DNA of 64,000 nucleotides from positions 29,102 to 93,101 of the forward strand of contig JAUNGM010000014.1 in the NCBI GenBank assembly GCA_030524545.1, read 5' to 3'. The notes under the pieces are model-generated. The model worked only from the letters and a program-made list of their open reading frames with translations. It did no database searches and was not told where the DNA came from. This document shows, in pieces, positions 1 to 8,897 of this stretch. Position 1 is the first letter of the stretch, and every line of letters begins with the position of its first letter. Both the position numbers and the translations under genes were made by a program. Source of the stretch: Eubacteriales bacterium. GTDB taxonomy: Bacteria; Bacillota; Clostridia; Lachnospirales; Lachnospiraceae.

Positions 1-2
1 CA

Positions 3-446
3 GAGGTACATCCTGATTATGTAACAGAAAATAAAGAAAAGGTGACACTTCCCAAGCAGCTTTCCAACGAAAGCTTCACTAAGGAAATCTGGAAAGAATA
101 CGGCGCACGCTGTATTGGCTGCGGACGCTGCAACTTCGTCTGTCCGACCTGCACCTGTTTTACCATGCAGGATATTTTCTATAAGGACAACCCGAAGGTG
201 GGAGAGAGGCGCCGCGTATGGGCTTCCTGCCAGGTGGACGGATATACGGATATGGCAGGCGGACACGGATTCCGTCAGAGTCAGGGCGACAGAATGCGTT
301 TCAAAGTAATGCATAAAATCTATGATTACGAAAAACGTTTCGGATACCCCATGTGCGTAGGCTGCGGACGCTGCGATGACGTATGTCCGGAATACATATC
401 CTATTCCAATTGTGTAAACCGTTTAGCGAAGGAGGAAAAAGCATGA
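3..446 (+). CDS. asrA: Anaerobic sulfite reductase subunit A, C-terminal part
   Basis: The reading frame is open to the left edge, so only the last 147 or so residues of a protein usually near 340 residues are present. It contains two ferredoxin-type cysteine motifs, CIGCGRCNFVCPTCTC and CVGCGRCDDVCPEY, which bind [4Fe-4S] clusters. In AsrABC, subunit A passes electrons from the flavoprotein AsrB to the siroheme subunit AsrC in the cytoplasm. The stop overlaps the asrB start (ATGA at 443-446), so the two are translationally coupled. Identity rests on the cysteine motifs plus the following asrB and asrC; the missing N-terminal part cannot be assessed. Confidence 0.93.
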   Translation, partial: EVHPDYVTENKEKVTLPKQLSNESFTKEIWKEYGARCIGCGRCNFVCPTCTCFTMQDIFYKDNPKVGERRRVWASCQVDGYTDMAGGHGFRQSQGDRMRFKVMHKIYDYEKRFGYPMCVGCGRCDDVCPEYISYSNCVNRLAKEEKA

Positions 447-1234
447 AAAACGAATACATTCCTCAGTTATCAACCATCAGGGAAGTGATCAGGCATACAG
501 ACCTGGAATATACCTTCCGTATGGATTTTGACGGGGAGGTAAAGCCTGGACAGTTTTTTGAAATCTCCATACCAAAATACGGAGAGGCTCCCATCTCAGT
601 CAGCGGCATTGGCGACGGAACCGTAGATTTCACCATCCGCCGTGTAGGAAAAGTAACCAATGAAATCTTCGAAAACTACGTGGGCGACCGCCTTTTCATC
701 CGCGGTCCTTACGGAAACGGATTTGACATTGAAAACTATAAAGGAAAGGAACTGGCAGTGATCGCAGGAGGAACAGGACTTTCCCCTGTGCGCGGTGTGG
801 TAGATTATTTTGCCCATCATACGGAGGAAACAGTGAGCACCACCCTGATCGCGGGCTTTAAATCACCGAAGGATGTACTGTTCAAAGAGGATTTTGCTTT
901 CTGGAAAGACCGGATCCAGGTGATCCGGACAGTGGATACGGCGCCGGAAGGCTATGACGGCCCTGTGGGAATGGTTACGAAATACATTCCGGACCTGAAA
1001 TTTGAAAATATCAAAAATACGGCATTCATCTGCGTAGGCCCTCCCATCATGATCAAATTCACCGTGATGGAGATTCTGAAGCTTGGCGTGCCGGAAGAGA
1101 ATATCTGGATCTCCCATGAGAGGAAGATGTGCTGCGGCCTTGGCAAATGCGGACACTGCAAGATCGGTTCCACCTATATCTGCCTGGACGGCCCGGTGTT
1201 TAACTATGTAGAAGGAAAAGATCTGATCGATTAG
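443..1234 (+). CDS. asrB: Anaerobic sulfite reductase subunit B (FAD/NAD-binding)
   Basis: A 263-residue ferredoxin-NAD(P)+ reductase-fold protein that takes electrons from NAD(P)H and feeds AsrA/AsrC. Visible features are the FAD-binding barrel in the first ~100 residues (FTIRRVGKVTNEI, IRGPYGNGFD), an NAD-binding segment (AVIAGGTGLSPVRGVV), and near the C-terminus the CCGLGKCGHCKIG cysteine motif typical of the [2Fe-2S] site in PyrK-like proteins. The ATG at 443 is chosen because GGAGG lies 6 bases upstream and it overlaps the asrA stop. It is the second gene of the reductase operon. Family assignment is firm; the physiological electron donor is inferred. Confidence 0.95.
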   Translation: MKNEYIPQLSTIREVIRHTDLEYTFRMDFDGEVKPGQFFEISIPKYGEAPISVSGIGDGTVDFTIRRVGKVTNEIFENYVGDRLFIRGPYGNGFDIENYKGKELAVIAGGTGLSPVRGVVDYFAHHTEETVSTTLIAGFKSPKDVLFKEDFAFWKDRIQVIRTVDTAPEGYDGPVGMVTKYIPDLKFENIKNTAFICVGPPIMIKFTVMEILKLGVPEENIWISHERKMCCGLGKCGHCKIGSTYICLDGPVFNYVEGKDLID

Positions 1235-1246
1235 GAGGTGGCATAC

Positions 1247-2221
1247 GTGGGATTAGATATTAACACAAAAAAATTAAAAAAGAATGCATTCCGTGTGTCA
1301 AAGGAGAGAGGTGTGGGAGCGTCCAGAATCCGTGTTCCAGGCGGATACTTAAACGCAGAAGTGCTGGGAATGGTGCAGGACATTGCACAGACCTACGGAA
1401 ACGGTTATGTACATCTTACCACCCGCCAGGGATTTGAAATTGAAGGAATCCGCCTGGAGGATATGGATGAGATCAATAAAAAGCTTCAGCCCATCATCGA
1501 AATGCTGGAGATCAACCAGACAGACCCGAATACGGGATATCCCGCATCCGGCACCAGAAATATCAGTGCATGCATCGGCAATAATGTCTGTCCGTTTGCA
1601 AACTATAACACAGCGGAACTGGCAAAGAAAATTGAAAAGGCAGTGTTCCCCAATGACCTGCACTTTAAGATCGCCCTTACCGGATGCTCCAATGACTGTG
1701 CAAAAGCGAGAATGCATGATTTCGGCATCATCGGCATGACCATGCCCCAGTATGACCCGTCACGCTGCGTCACCTGCCAGGCCTGTGTAAAAGGGTGTAA
1801 AAGTCTGTCCGTGGACGCTCTCCGTGTGGAAAACTACAAGATCGTCCGCGATGAGGAAAAATGCATCGGCTGCGGTGTCTGTATCACCAAATGTCCTACA
1901 AGGGCACTGACCAGAAGCAAAAAGAAATATTATAAGCTCACCATCATGGGAAGAACCGGAAAGCGCAACCCGCGCCTGGGCGAAGACTTCCTGGTATGGG
2001 CAGATGCGGACAACATTGTGAAGATTATTTTAAATACCTATAAATTCGTGAAAGAATATATTTCTCCAAACGCTCCGGGCGGAAAGGAGCATATCGGTTA
2101 CATTATTGACCGTGTAGGTTTTGAAGAATACAAAAAGTGGGCGCTGGACGGTGTGGAACTGATGCCGGAGACGATCATGAAAGACTGCGTATATTGGAAT
2201 GGCATCCATTTTGACCGGTAA
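1247..2221 (+). CDS. asrC: Anaerobic sulfite reductase subunit C (siroheme)
   Basis: The 324-residue catalytic subunit, which reduces sulfite to sulfide with six electrons; enzymes of this fold can also reduce nitrite to ammonium. The siroheme-[4Fe-4S] cysteines are visible as CIGNNVC and, further on, TGCSNDC. A ferredoxin domain is inserted after them (CVTCQACVKGCK and CIGCGVCITKCPTRAL). The GTG at 1247 is preferred over the GTG at 1238 because the ribosome site TAGGAGGTG would otherwise overlap the start codon. A gene for a Mo oxidoreductase follows after 14 bases, which makes a role in nitrite reduction plausible, but the sequence does not decide between sulfite and nitrite. Confidence 0.94.
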   Translation: MGLDINTKKLKKNAFRVSKERGVGASRIRVPGGYLNAEVLGMVQDIAQTYGNGYVHLTTRQGFEIEGIRLEDMDEINKKLQPIIEMLEINQTDPNTGYPASGTRNISACIGNNVCPFANYNTAELAKKIEKAVFPNDLHFKIALTGCSNDCAKARMHDFGIIGMTMPQYDPSRCVTCQACVKGCKSLSVDALRVENYKIVRDEEKCIGCGVCITKCPTRALTRSKKKYYKLTIMGRTGKRNPRLGEDFLVWADADNIVKIILNTYKFVKEYISPNAPGGKEHIGYIIDRVGFEEYKKWALDGVELMPETIMKDCVYWNGIHFDR

Positions 2222-2235
2222 AAAAGGGGGAAGCT

Positions 2236-4320
2236 ATGAAAAAGATACAATCGACCTGTAATTACTGTGCCATAGACTGTAATCTGGACTTTTATGTGGA
2301 AGACAACCGGGTGATCAAGACCGTACCTACCAAAGGATATCCGGTAAATGACGGGTTCTGCTGCATCAAAGGGCTGTCCCTGGACAAACAGCAGCAGACC
2401 GTGAAGCCCAACAGCCTGCCGAAGATCCGCCGTGACGACGGAAGCTTTTGTGAGGTTTCCTGGGAGGAAGGATTTCAGTATGTGGCAGACAAACTAAAAG
2501 AGCTGCAGGCAAAGTACGGACAGGAGAGCGTGGCCGGCATCAGCACCGGCCAGCTTACCATGGAGGAATTTGCCATTTTCGGCCATGTGATGAGAAATTA
2601 TCTGAAAACCAATGTAGACGGAAATACCCGTCTCTGTATGGCCACCGCGGTGGTGGCGCACAAACAGAGCTACGGATTTGACGCACCGGGATTTACGCTG
2701 AAGGATCTGGAGCTGTCCGACAGGATCATTTTTATCGGTGCCAATCCCGTCGTTGCCCATCCCATCCTGTGGGGAAGGGTGAGACAGAATCAGGTGCCGG
2801 ATCATAAGATTATCGTGATCGATCCCAGAAAATCCGAAACTGCCATGAATGCGGATCACTGGTACGGCCTGAAGTGGAGAAGCGACCTCCTCCTTCTGTA
2901 TACCATTGCAAACCAACTGATTGAAAAGGATTATCTGGATCATACCTTTATTGAAGAGCATACCGAGAAGTTTGAGGAATTCCGTGAGTTTGTAAAATCC
3001 TATACCCTGGAACGGGGAGCCAAAGGAACCGGACTGGCAAAGGAGCAGATCCTGGAGCTTGTGGAACTGATCCACAGCGGAAAACGGGTATCCTTCTGGT
3101 GGACGATGGGTGTGAATCAGGGATATGAGGCAGTGCGTACGGCACAGGCCATCATCAATCTGGCCCTGATGACCGGAAATATCGGAAAGCCAGGAACAGG
3201 GGCAAACTCTATTACCGGGCAGTGTAATGCCATGGGTTCCCGTTCTTACAGCAATACGGCTGTATTTTTCGGAGGCGGGGACTTTACCAATCCTGCCAGG
3301 AGAAAACGGATTTCCCAGGTTCTGGGCGTAGGGGAAGATATGCTGGCAGAGAAGCCTACCAAGACCTACAACCAGATCATTGAAGGCATCAATGCAGGGG
3401 AGATCAAAGGCCTTTGGATCTTGTGCACCAACCCGCGCCATAGCTGGACAAACAACGAAACCTTTGCAAGTGCGGCAAAGAAGCTGGAGCTTTTTGTGGT
3501 GCAGGATATTTATGATACCATCGAAAGCGCAGAGGACTGCACCGTATTTTTCCCTGTGGTACCGGGGCTGAAAAAAGAGGGAACCTACATCAATCTGGAA
3601 CGCCGTCTGGCAGCCATGCGCCCTGTCCTGGAACGCGGAGAAAATGAAATTTCCGACTATGAGGCAGTTCTCGGAGTAGGACGTGCCCTTGGCATGGGGG
3701 ATGCCCTGAAAGGCTGGGAAACACCGAGAGACTGTTTCAATCTCATGCGTGAGTGCTCCAGGGGAATGCCCTGCGACATTACAGGAATTACCTGGGAGAT
3801 GCTGGAAAATTCCCATGGAATCCAGTGGCCTTATCCGGAAGGCAAAGAAGCCGAAAATGCGGAAGAACAGCGGCGCCTGTACGAAGACGGAAACTTCTTT
3901 ACCCCATCCAAAAAAGCGCAGTTTGTATTTGAGGAAGTGCGGGAAAATCCCCTTCCGACTACGGAGGAATTCCCTTATGTACTGAATACGGGTCGCGGAA
4001 GTGTGGGACAGTGGCATACGCAGAGCCGTACAAAGGAAGTGCGCTTTGTAGAAGACGTTTCTGTGAAAAAGGCCTATCTGTACATGAATACGGAGCTTGC
4101 CCGTGAAAAGGGAATTCAGGAGACGGATGAGATTCGTGTCTATTCCGTAAACGGACAGGATGCCGTCTTTGCCGTAAAGGTTACGGACAATGTGCAGTAT
4201 GAAGAGCTGTATGCGCCGATCCACTATATAGAATGCAACAAGCTGACACCGTCCTTATATGATTCTTACTCAAAAGAGCCATCATACAAGGCGACACCGG
4301 TTCGTTTCGAGAAATGTTAG
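2236..4320 (+). CDS. Molybdopterin oxidoreductase, assimilatory nitrate reductase-like
   Basis: A 694-residue bis-molybdopterin-guanine-dinucleotide enzyme of the formate dehydrogenase/nitrate reductase family. An N-terminal [4Fe-4S] site is formed by Cys8, Cys11, Cys15 and Cys42 or Cys43 (CNYCAIDC, GFCCIKG). The Mo ligand position is Cys134 in NTRLCMATAVVAHKQSYG, the pattern of Nas/Nap-type nitrate reductases rather than the selenocysteine of many formate dehydrogenases. No twin-arginine signal is present, so it is cytoplasmic, and the C-terminal [2Fe-2S] domain of larger NasA proteins is absent. The next two genes supply a ferredoxin and a FAD/NAD protein, the same order as the narABC genes of Clostridium perfringens. 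Nitrate is the likeliest substrate; formate or another oxyanion cannot be excluded. Confidence 0.82.
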   Translation: MKKIQSTCNYCAIDCNLDFYVEDNRVIKTVPTKGYPVNDGFCCIKGLSLDKQQQTVKPNSLPKIRRDDGSFCEVSWEEGFQYVADKLKELQAKYGQESVAGISTGQLTMEEFAIFGHVMRNYLKTNVDGNTRLCMATAVVAHKQSYGFDAPGFTLKDLELSDRIIFIGANPVVAHPILWGRVRQNQVPDHKIIVIDPRKSETAMNADHWYGLKWRSDLLLLYTIANQLIEKDYLDHTFIEEHTEKFEEFREFVKSYTLERGAKGTGLAKEQILELVELIHSGKRVSFWWTMGVNQGYEAVRTAQAIINLALMTGNIGKPGTGANSITGQCNAMGSRSYSNTAVFFGGGDFTNPARRKRISQVLGVGEDMLAEKPTKTYNQIIEGINAGEIKGLWILCTNPRHSWTNNETFASAAKKLELFVVQDIYDTIESAEDCTVFFPVVPGLKKEGTYINLERRLAAMRPVLERGENEISDYEAVLGVGRALGMGDALKGWETPRDCFNLMRECSRGMPCDITGITWEMLENSHGIQWPYPEGKEAENAEEQRRLYEDGNFFTPSKKAQFVFEEVRENPLPTTEEFPYVLNTGRGSVGQWHTQSRTKEVRFVEDVSVKKAYLYMNTELAREKGIQETDEIRVYSVNGQDAVFAVKVTDNVQYEELYAPIHYIECNKLTPSLYDSYSKEPSYKATPVRFEKC

Positions 4321-4329
4321 GAGGGGCTT

Positions 4330-4752
4330 ATGTATCGTATAAAAATTGACCGAAGCCGCTGCATCGGCTGCCTGACCTGTGTGACAGCCTGTGTGGTCAG
4401 CCATGAGATGGAGAGCACGGACGCCAGAAACCGTGTGACCATCGACAGTGAAACAAAACCCGCACCGATCTTCTGCCGTCATTGTGAAAGGCCGGAATGC
4501 GTGTATACCTGTATGACCGGGGCCATGAAAAAGAATCCGGTCACCGGATATGTGGAATATGACAAAGAACAGTGTGCAAGCTGTTATATGTGTATCATGT
4601 CCTGTCCTTATGGAATCCTGAAATACGACAGTATCCATCAGAAAGAAATCATGAAATGCAACATGTGCGTACACAGAAGTGAAGACGGAAGTGCAAAGCC
4701 CATGTGCGTGGAGAAATGTCCGATGCAGGCGATTACGTTAGTGGAGGTGTAG
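4330..4752 (+). CDS. Polyferredoxin electron-transfer subunit (four [4Fe-4S])
   Basis: A 140-residue iron-sulfur protein of the DmsB/CooF/NarB type. Cysteine groups are CIGCLTCVTAC, CRHCERPECVYTC, CASCYMCIMSC and CNMC followed later by CVEKC, which together fit four [4Fe-4S] clusters. It probably shuttles electrons between the flavoprotein encoded just downstream and the Mo enzyme encoded just upstream. Spacing to both neighbours is under 10 bases and AGGAGGGG precedes the start. It has no signal peptide or membrane segment, so the complex should be soluble and cytoplasmic. Confidence 0.9.
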   Translation: MYRIKIDRSRCIGCLTCVTACVVSHEMESTDARNRVTIDSETKPAPIFCRHCERPECVYTCMTGAMKKNPVTGYVEYDKEQCASCYMCIMSCPYGILKYDSIHQKEIMKCNMCVHRSEDGSAKPMCVEKCPMQAITLVEV

Positions 4753-4756
4753 GCTG

Positions 4757-5989
4757 ATGAAGTATGTGGTTTTAGGCTCCTCGGCAGCAGGTGTCAACGG
4801 AGTAAGAGAATTACGGAAGATTGATAATGAGAGTGAAATTGTCCTGATTTCCAAAGATAAAGCCATTTATTCCCGCTGTATCCTTCACCAGTATTTAAGC
4901 GGCGAGCGGAATATGGAGCAGCTTTGCTTTGCGGAGCATGATTTTGCGGAGCTTTACCGGGTGAACTGGATGAAGGGAAGAAGCTGTGTGGGGTTAAAGC
5001 CGCAGGAAAAGCTGGTGATTTTGGAAGACGGAGAGACCGTGAGCTATGATAAGCTTCTGATCGCTACAGGCTCCCATACCTTTGTGCCTCCGGTAAAAAA
5101 TCTCAAGGAAGCTAAAAATGTGGTAGGCTTCCGCAATATCGAAGATATGGAGGTTCTGAAGGAAGTGGCCCGGAAGGCCCGGAACATCATTGTCATGGGT
5201 GCCGGCCTGGTAGGTATGGACTGTGCTGTGGGCTTTCTGGAGCTTGGAGTGAAGGTGACCATGGTGGAAATGGCCGGGTGGCTTCTTTCCAGGCAGTTGG
5301 ATGAAAGAGCTGCAAAAACCTATCAGGAAGCTTTTGAGAAGCATGGTATCCGACAGTATTACGGCGTGGGAATCGCAGAAGTGGTGCTGGATGAAGAACA
5401 GAACATCCGGGAAGCAGTGCTTACGGACGGAACAAGGCTGCCATGTGACTATGTGGTAGTGACGGCAGGCGTCCGCTCCAACGTGGAATTTCTGGAAGGA
5501 ACGGGAATTGAGACAAGCCGTTTCGGATTGATTTATGACGAAACCGGAAAAACCAGTGATGATAATATCTACGGAGCCGGGGACGTGTCCGGGACAAGCC
5601 CTATCTGGCCTGTTGCCGTGAAGGAAGGCATTGTTGCCGCAGGCAATATGGCAGGCGTGCCGAGAAAGATGACGGACTTTTTTGCCAGCAAATCCACCAT
5701 GAATTTCCTGGGGATCCCAAGCATGTCTCTGGGGGATGTAAACTGTGAAGATACTGATATTACGGCAGAGGTGAAGGAAACGAAGGACTCCTACAAGAAA
5801 ATCCTGCATAAGGATGGAAAGATCGTGGGCGCTGTCCTTCAGGGAGACCTGGCTTACGGCGGCATCCTTCAGCAGATGATCGCCCGGAAGATTGATGTAA
5901 GAAAGGTGAAGAAGCCAATCTTTGACATTGATTATTCTGATTTCTTCCACATAAAAGAGAACTTTGAGTTCTATTTTGAAGAGGCATAA
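4757..5989 (+). CDS. FAD-dependent NAD(P)H oxidoreductase, NarC/NirB-N-terminal type
   Basis: A 410-residue two-dinucleotide-binding-domain flavoprotein. FAD binding is shown by the N-terminal VVLGSSAAGVNG and the later IYGAGDVSG; NAD(P)H binding by VMGAGLVGMDCAVGFLELG around residue 150. The overall layout matches NADH oxidase/nitrite reductase-type disulfide oxidoreductases, without a redox-active CxxC. It most likely oxidises NAD(P)H and reduces the four-cluster ferredoxin encoded 4 bases upstream, so the three proteins form a soluble NAD(P)H-linked reductase. It is similar in role to NarC of C. perfringens, by gene order and domain type. Confidence 0.86.
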   Translation: MKYVVLGSSAAGVNGVRELRKIDNESEIVLISKDKAIYSRCILHQYLSGERNMEQLCFAEHDFAELYRVNWMKGRSCVGLKPQEKLVILEDGETVSYDKLLIATGSHTFVPPVKNLKEAKNVVGFRNIEDMEVLKEVARKARNIIVMGAGLVGMDCAVGFLELGVKVTMVEMAGWLLSRQLDERAAKTYQEAFEKHGIRQYYGVGIAEVVLDEEQNIREAVLTDGTRLPCDYVVVTAGVRSNVEFLEGTGIETSRFGLIYDETGKTSDDNIYGAGDVSGTSPIWPVAVKEGIVAAGNMAGVPRKMTDFFASKSTMNFLGIPSMSLGDVNCEDTDITAEVKETKDSYKKILHKDGKIVGAVLQGDLAYGGILQQMIARKIDVRKVKKPIFDIDYSDFFHIKENFEFYFEEA

Positions 5990-6055
5990 CTGTCCGGCCG
6001 GCTGTGAGAATACCGGACAGATCAGAAGAAACATAGAAACATAAGGAGAGAGCAT

Positions 6056-6988
6056 ATGGATCGTTTAGAGAGAATGCCCGTACCTGTGCTGCCTACCTTT
6101 GTAGGCGCGTTGACTTTGAGTAATGTGTACAGCGGAATGGGATATACCTGGGTCCGCCATCTGACCATGTGGGCAGCAACGGTGGTTATCCTGCTGTACG
6201 TGATCAAGATCGTGAGATTTCTCGGAACCTGTAAAAAAGAATACGAGACCGTGGTTCCCTGCAGCCTTTATGCAGGCTTTACCATGGTGCTGATGATCCT
6301 GGGAAGTTATTATTTTGACTATGTGCCTGCTCTCAGCAAAGGAATCTGGATGGCGGCCCTTGCTGTCCATGCAGTGCATATTCTGATCTTTACTTACCGG
6401 AATGTGATCAGAAAAAGAGACATCAATACCTTTGTCCCGAGCTGGTATGTTACTTACAATGGAATCATGGTGAGCTGTGTTGTGGGCGGCGCCATGAATG
6501 CAGGGCCGGTTTTAAAAATCGTGCTGTACTATGGAATCATTGTTTATTTTGTCATCCTGCCGTTTATGCTGCGCAGGCTGCTGACTGTGGAAGTGAAGCC
6601 TGCCGTATATCATACGATGGCTGTGCTTCTGGCACCCTGCAGCCTGTGTGTGGTAAGCTATCTGAATGTGGAGAAAAATCCAAATCAGATTCTGCTGTTT
6701 ATCCTGTATGCCTGTGTACTGGCATCCCTGGCGTTTATCATCATCAAGCTGCCGAAGTTTTTTTCCTTCCCCTTTGCACCGGGGTTTGCGGGAATGACCT
6801 TCCCCATGTGTATCGGAATTGTGGCAACGAACAAGATGACCGCATATCTTACCGGAACAGGCAGGGAGTCCTGGGCAGCTCTGACAGGACAGCTTTCGGG
6901 TATCCAGATTTACCTTACCAGCATGATCGTGGGATATGTGCTTCTGCAATTCCTGATCATGGCATTGCGTGTGGAACCGAAAAAGTAG
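6056..6988 (+). CDS. TDT-family (TehA/SLAC1/Ssu1-like) anion transporter
   Basis: A 310-residue protein made almost entirely of hydrophobic helices, about ten by eye, with short polar loops. The N-terminal RMPVPVLPTFVGALTLSN and the regular spacing fit the tellurite-resistance/dicarboxylate transporter family, whose relatives are anion channels for nitrate, chloride or sulfite. It is the only transporter in the reductase operon, and a GGAGAG site lies 7 bases before the ATG. Its place between the reductase genes and mobA suggests it moves the substrate or product anion (nitrate, nitrite, sulfite). The substrate is inference. A terminator-like hairpin follows immediately. Confidence 0.75.
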   Translation: MDRLERMPVPVLPTFVGALTLSNVYSGMGYTWVRHLTMWAATVVILLYVIKIVRFLGTCKKEYETVVPCSLYAGFTMVLMILGSYYFDYVPALSKGIWMAALAVHAVHILIFTYRNVIRKRDINTFVPSWYVTYNGIMVSCVVGGAMNAGPVLKIVLYYGIIVYFVILPFMLRRLLTVEVKPAVYHTMAVLLAPCSLCVVSYLNVEKNPNQILLFILYACVLASLAFIIIKLPKFFSFPFAPGFAGMTFPMCIGIVATNKMTAYLTGTGRESWAALTGQLSGIQIYLTSMIVGYVLLQFLIMALRVEPKK

Positions 6989-6993
6989 GGCCC

Positions 6994-7033
6994 AAAGCAG
7001 CAGGAGGATTTTGTGTCCTTCTGCTGCTTTTTA
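6994..7033 (+). terminator. Terminator-like hairpin between the TDT gene and mobA
   Basis: The arms AAAGCAGCAGGAGGA and TCCTTCTGCTGCTTTTT pair around a short loop and end in a run of T. The stem is long and nearly perfect. It probably ends part of the transcription of the reductase genes and lowers the expression of mobA-moeA-mobB, unless read-through is regulated. Confidence 0.75.
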
Positions 7034-7068
7034 ACACCGGTAAAAACGGAGGACAGAAGGAGAAACAG

Positions 7069-7704
7069 ATGGAACTTGACGGACTGATCCTGGCGGGAGG
7101 AAGAAGTGCCAGAATGGGAGGAAATCATAAGGGAGAGCTGATATACCGGAAGCATACCTTTGTGGAACGGATTCTGAAGGAGTTTGAGAAAGAAGCAGAC
7201 AATATCTGGCTGTCATATGGCACGGAGAAAAAACGGGAATATCCCGGATGCAGGATTGTGATGGATATCTGTCCGGACTGCGGGCCGATCGGAGGACTTC
7301 ATGCGGGGCTTTGCGCATGCAGGAGCGATGGCCTGATGGCGGCCGCGTGTGATATGCCGCTGCTGGAAATAGAACTGTTCCGTTATCTGCACAGGCAAAT
7401 GGAGCAGAAGCAGAGGGAAACAGGCACCTTCTTTCAGGGGGCTGTCCCTGTGACAAATGGGAGGATGCATCCCCTGGCAGCGATTTACAGAAAGGATATG
7501 AAAGAGATCCTTGAGGAACAGATAAGGAAAGAAAACTACAGGATGACAGATGCCCTGAAGCGGGCGGATATTTTGTATGCGGATGTAACGGACCAGAAAG
7601 AGTTTGAGCGAATGCTTCGAAATGTCAATACGGCTTCGGAGTATGAAGCACTGGTCTGGGCGGAAGAAAAGAGAGAGGAGCAGAGAGCCGGATGGAAGCG
7701 TTGA
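7069..7704 (+). CDS. mobA: Molybdenum cofactor guanylyltransferase
   Basis: A 211-residue nucleotidyltransferase that attaches GMP to Mo-molybdopterin to make the MGD cofactor needed by the Mo enzyme encoded at 2236-4320. The GTP-binding N-terminus LILAGGRSARMGG and the DICPDCGPIGGLHAGL segment with the following CDMPLL are characteristic. The ATG at 7069 is preferred because AGAAGGAG lies just upstream and the protein then begins at the nucleotide-binding strand; longer frames would run back through the preceding terminator hairpin. It overlaps moeA by 13 bases. Confidence 0.9.
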   Translation: MELDGLILAGGRSARMGGNHKGELIYRKHTFVERILKEFEKEADNIWLSYGTEKKREYPGCRIVMDICPDCGPIGGLHAGLCACRSDGLMAAACDMPLLEIELFRYLHRQMEQKQRETGTFFQGAVPVTNGRMHPLAAIYRKDMKEILEEQIRKENYRMTDALKRADILYADVTDQKEFERMLRNVNTASEYEALVWAEEKREEQRAGWKR

Positions 7705-8897
7705 CATTGGAGCATGCCGTGGAAATTTTGCTCGGCAAAGTAAAGAAAATAGAGGAGAAGGAGGAAATTTCCCTGTGGGATGCAGCGGGCAGGGTACTGG
7801 CCGGGGATATCACGGCGAAAAGAGACCAGCCCCCGTTTCCCCGTTCTCCTCTGGATGGTTATGCCGTGCGCAGTGAGGATATCCGGGAAGCCTCGAAGGA
7901 GCATCCGGTGTCTCTTCGTGTGACAGATGAGGTAACGGCAGGCCATGTGTCAAAGAACCGGGTAGAGCCGGGGACGGCGATCCGGATCATGACGGGGGCA
8001 CCTATTCCGGATGGCGCAGACTGTATCGTGATGCAGGAGGATACGGATTACGGTGAGGATACGGTACAAATTTACCGGAAAGCAGGCGCCTATGAGAATT
8101 ACTGCTTTGCGGGGGAAGACTATATAATTGGTACAAAGCTGCTGTCAAAGGATACGGTACTTGGTGCTGTGGAAATCGGTACTCTGGCAAGTTTGGGGAT
8201 GGAGACGGTTTCAGTGTACAGACGTCCCAGGACAGCGATCATTACTACAGGAGATGAGATCATTCTTCCCGGGGAGGAACTGACGGAAGGGAAGATTTAC
8301 GATTCCAATCTGTATACACTGGGAACCAGGCTGGCCCTTTGGGGGATGCAGGTGACGGACAGAGGAAAAGTGGAAGATGATGTATTCGCGGCAGCAGCAA
8401 GGATTCGAAAAGCAGCAGAAAACGCGGATATTATCATTACAACAGGCGGGGTATCCGTGGGGAAAAAAGATATCATGCATGATGTAACAGAGCTGCTTTC
8501 CTGTGAAAAGCTGTTCTGGCGGGTGGCGATTAAACCGGGAATGCCCACACTTTGCGCAATGTACGAAGGAAAATTGCTGATCTGTCTGTCCGGCAATCCG
8601 TATGGTGCGGCTGTGAATCTGGAGCTTCTGGTACGCCCTGTTCTGGCAGAAATGTCCGGACGGGGAGATCTCAGGCTGCAGAGAAAACAGGCAGTTTCGA
8701 GAAGCGAATTTCCCAAAAAGAGTCCTGTGCTGCGATATGTCCGTGCGTACTATGAGGACGGGATGGTCCGTAAGGCGGACGGATTAAATGATTCCGGAAT
8801 CCTGAGCAACATGTGCGGGTGCAATTGCCTGATCGAGATTCCGGCGGGGACGGAAGCGCTGAAGGAAGGGGATACGGTATGGGTGGTAATGCTGTAG
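7692..8897 (+). CDS. moeA: Molybdopterin molybdenumtransferase
   Basis: A 401-residue MoeA, which inserts molybdate into adenylated molybdopterin. Recognisable segments are PPFPRSPLDGYAVRSEDI near residues 40-60, IRIMTGAPIPDGADCIVMQE near 105, TTGDEI near 185, TTGGVSVGKKD near 255 and CLSGNPYGAAV near 300, in the usual order. Length is normal for the family. It overlaps mobA upstream and mobB downstream, so the three are translated from one message. No moaA-C genes are present in the window, so earlier cofactor steps must be encoded elsewhere. Confidence 0.94.
   Translation: MEALTLEHAVEILLGKVKKIEEKEEISLWDAAGRVLAGDITAKRDQPPFPRSPLDGYAVRSEDIREASKEHPVSLRVTDEVTAGHVSKNRVEPGTAIRIMTGAPIPDGADCIVMQEDTDYGEDTVQIYRKAGAYENYCFAGEDYIIGTKLLSKDTVLGAVEIGTLASLGMETVSVYRRPRTAIITTGDEIILPGEELTEGKIYDSNLYTLGTRLALWGMQVTDRGKVEDDVFAAAARIRKAAENADIIITTGGVSVGKKDIMHDVTELLSCEKLFWRVAIKPGMPTLCAMYEGKLLICLSGNPYGAAVNLELLVRPVLAEMSGRGDLRLQRKQAVSRSEFPKKSPVLRYVRAYYEDGMVRKADGLNDSGILSNMCGCNCLIEIPAGTEALKEGDTVWVVML

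Noticed and set aside
2494-4224. A 576-codon open frame on the minus strand opposite the Mo enzyme gene
   Set aside because: It is antisense to a gene with clear Mo-enzyme motifs, has no family-like segments and lacks a convincing ribosome site. It follows from the codon bias of the real gene.
2236-4320. Selenocysteine-containing formate dehydrogenase
   Set aside because: The Mo ligand position is encoded as Cys (Cys134) with no in-frame TGA, and the surrounding motif is of nitrate-reductase type.
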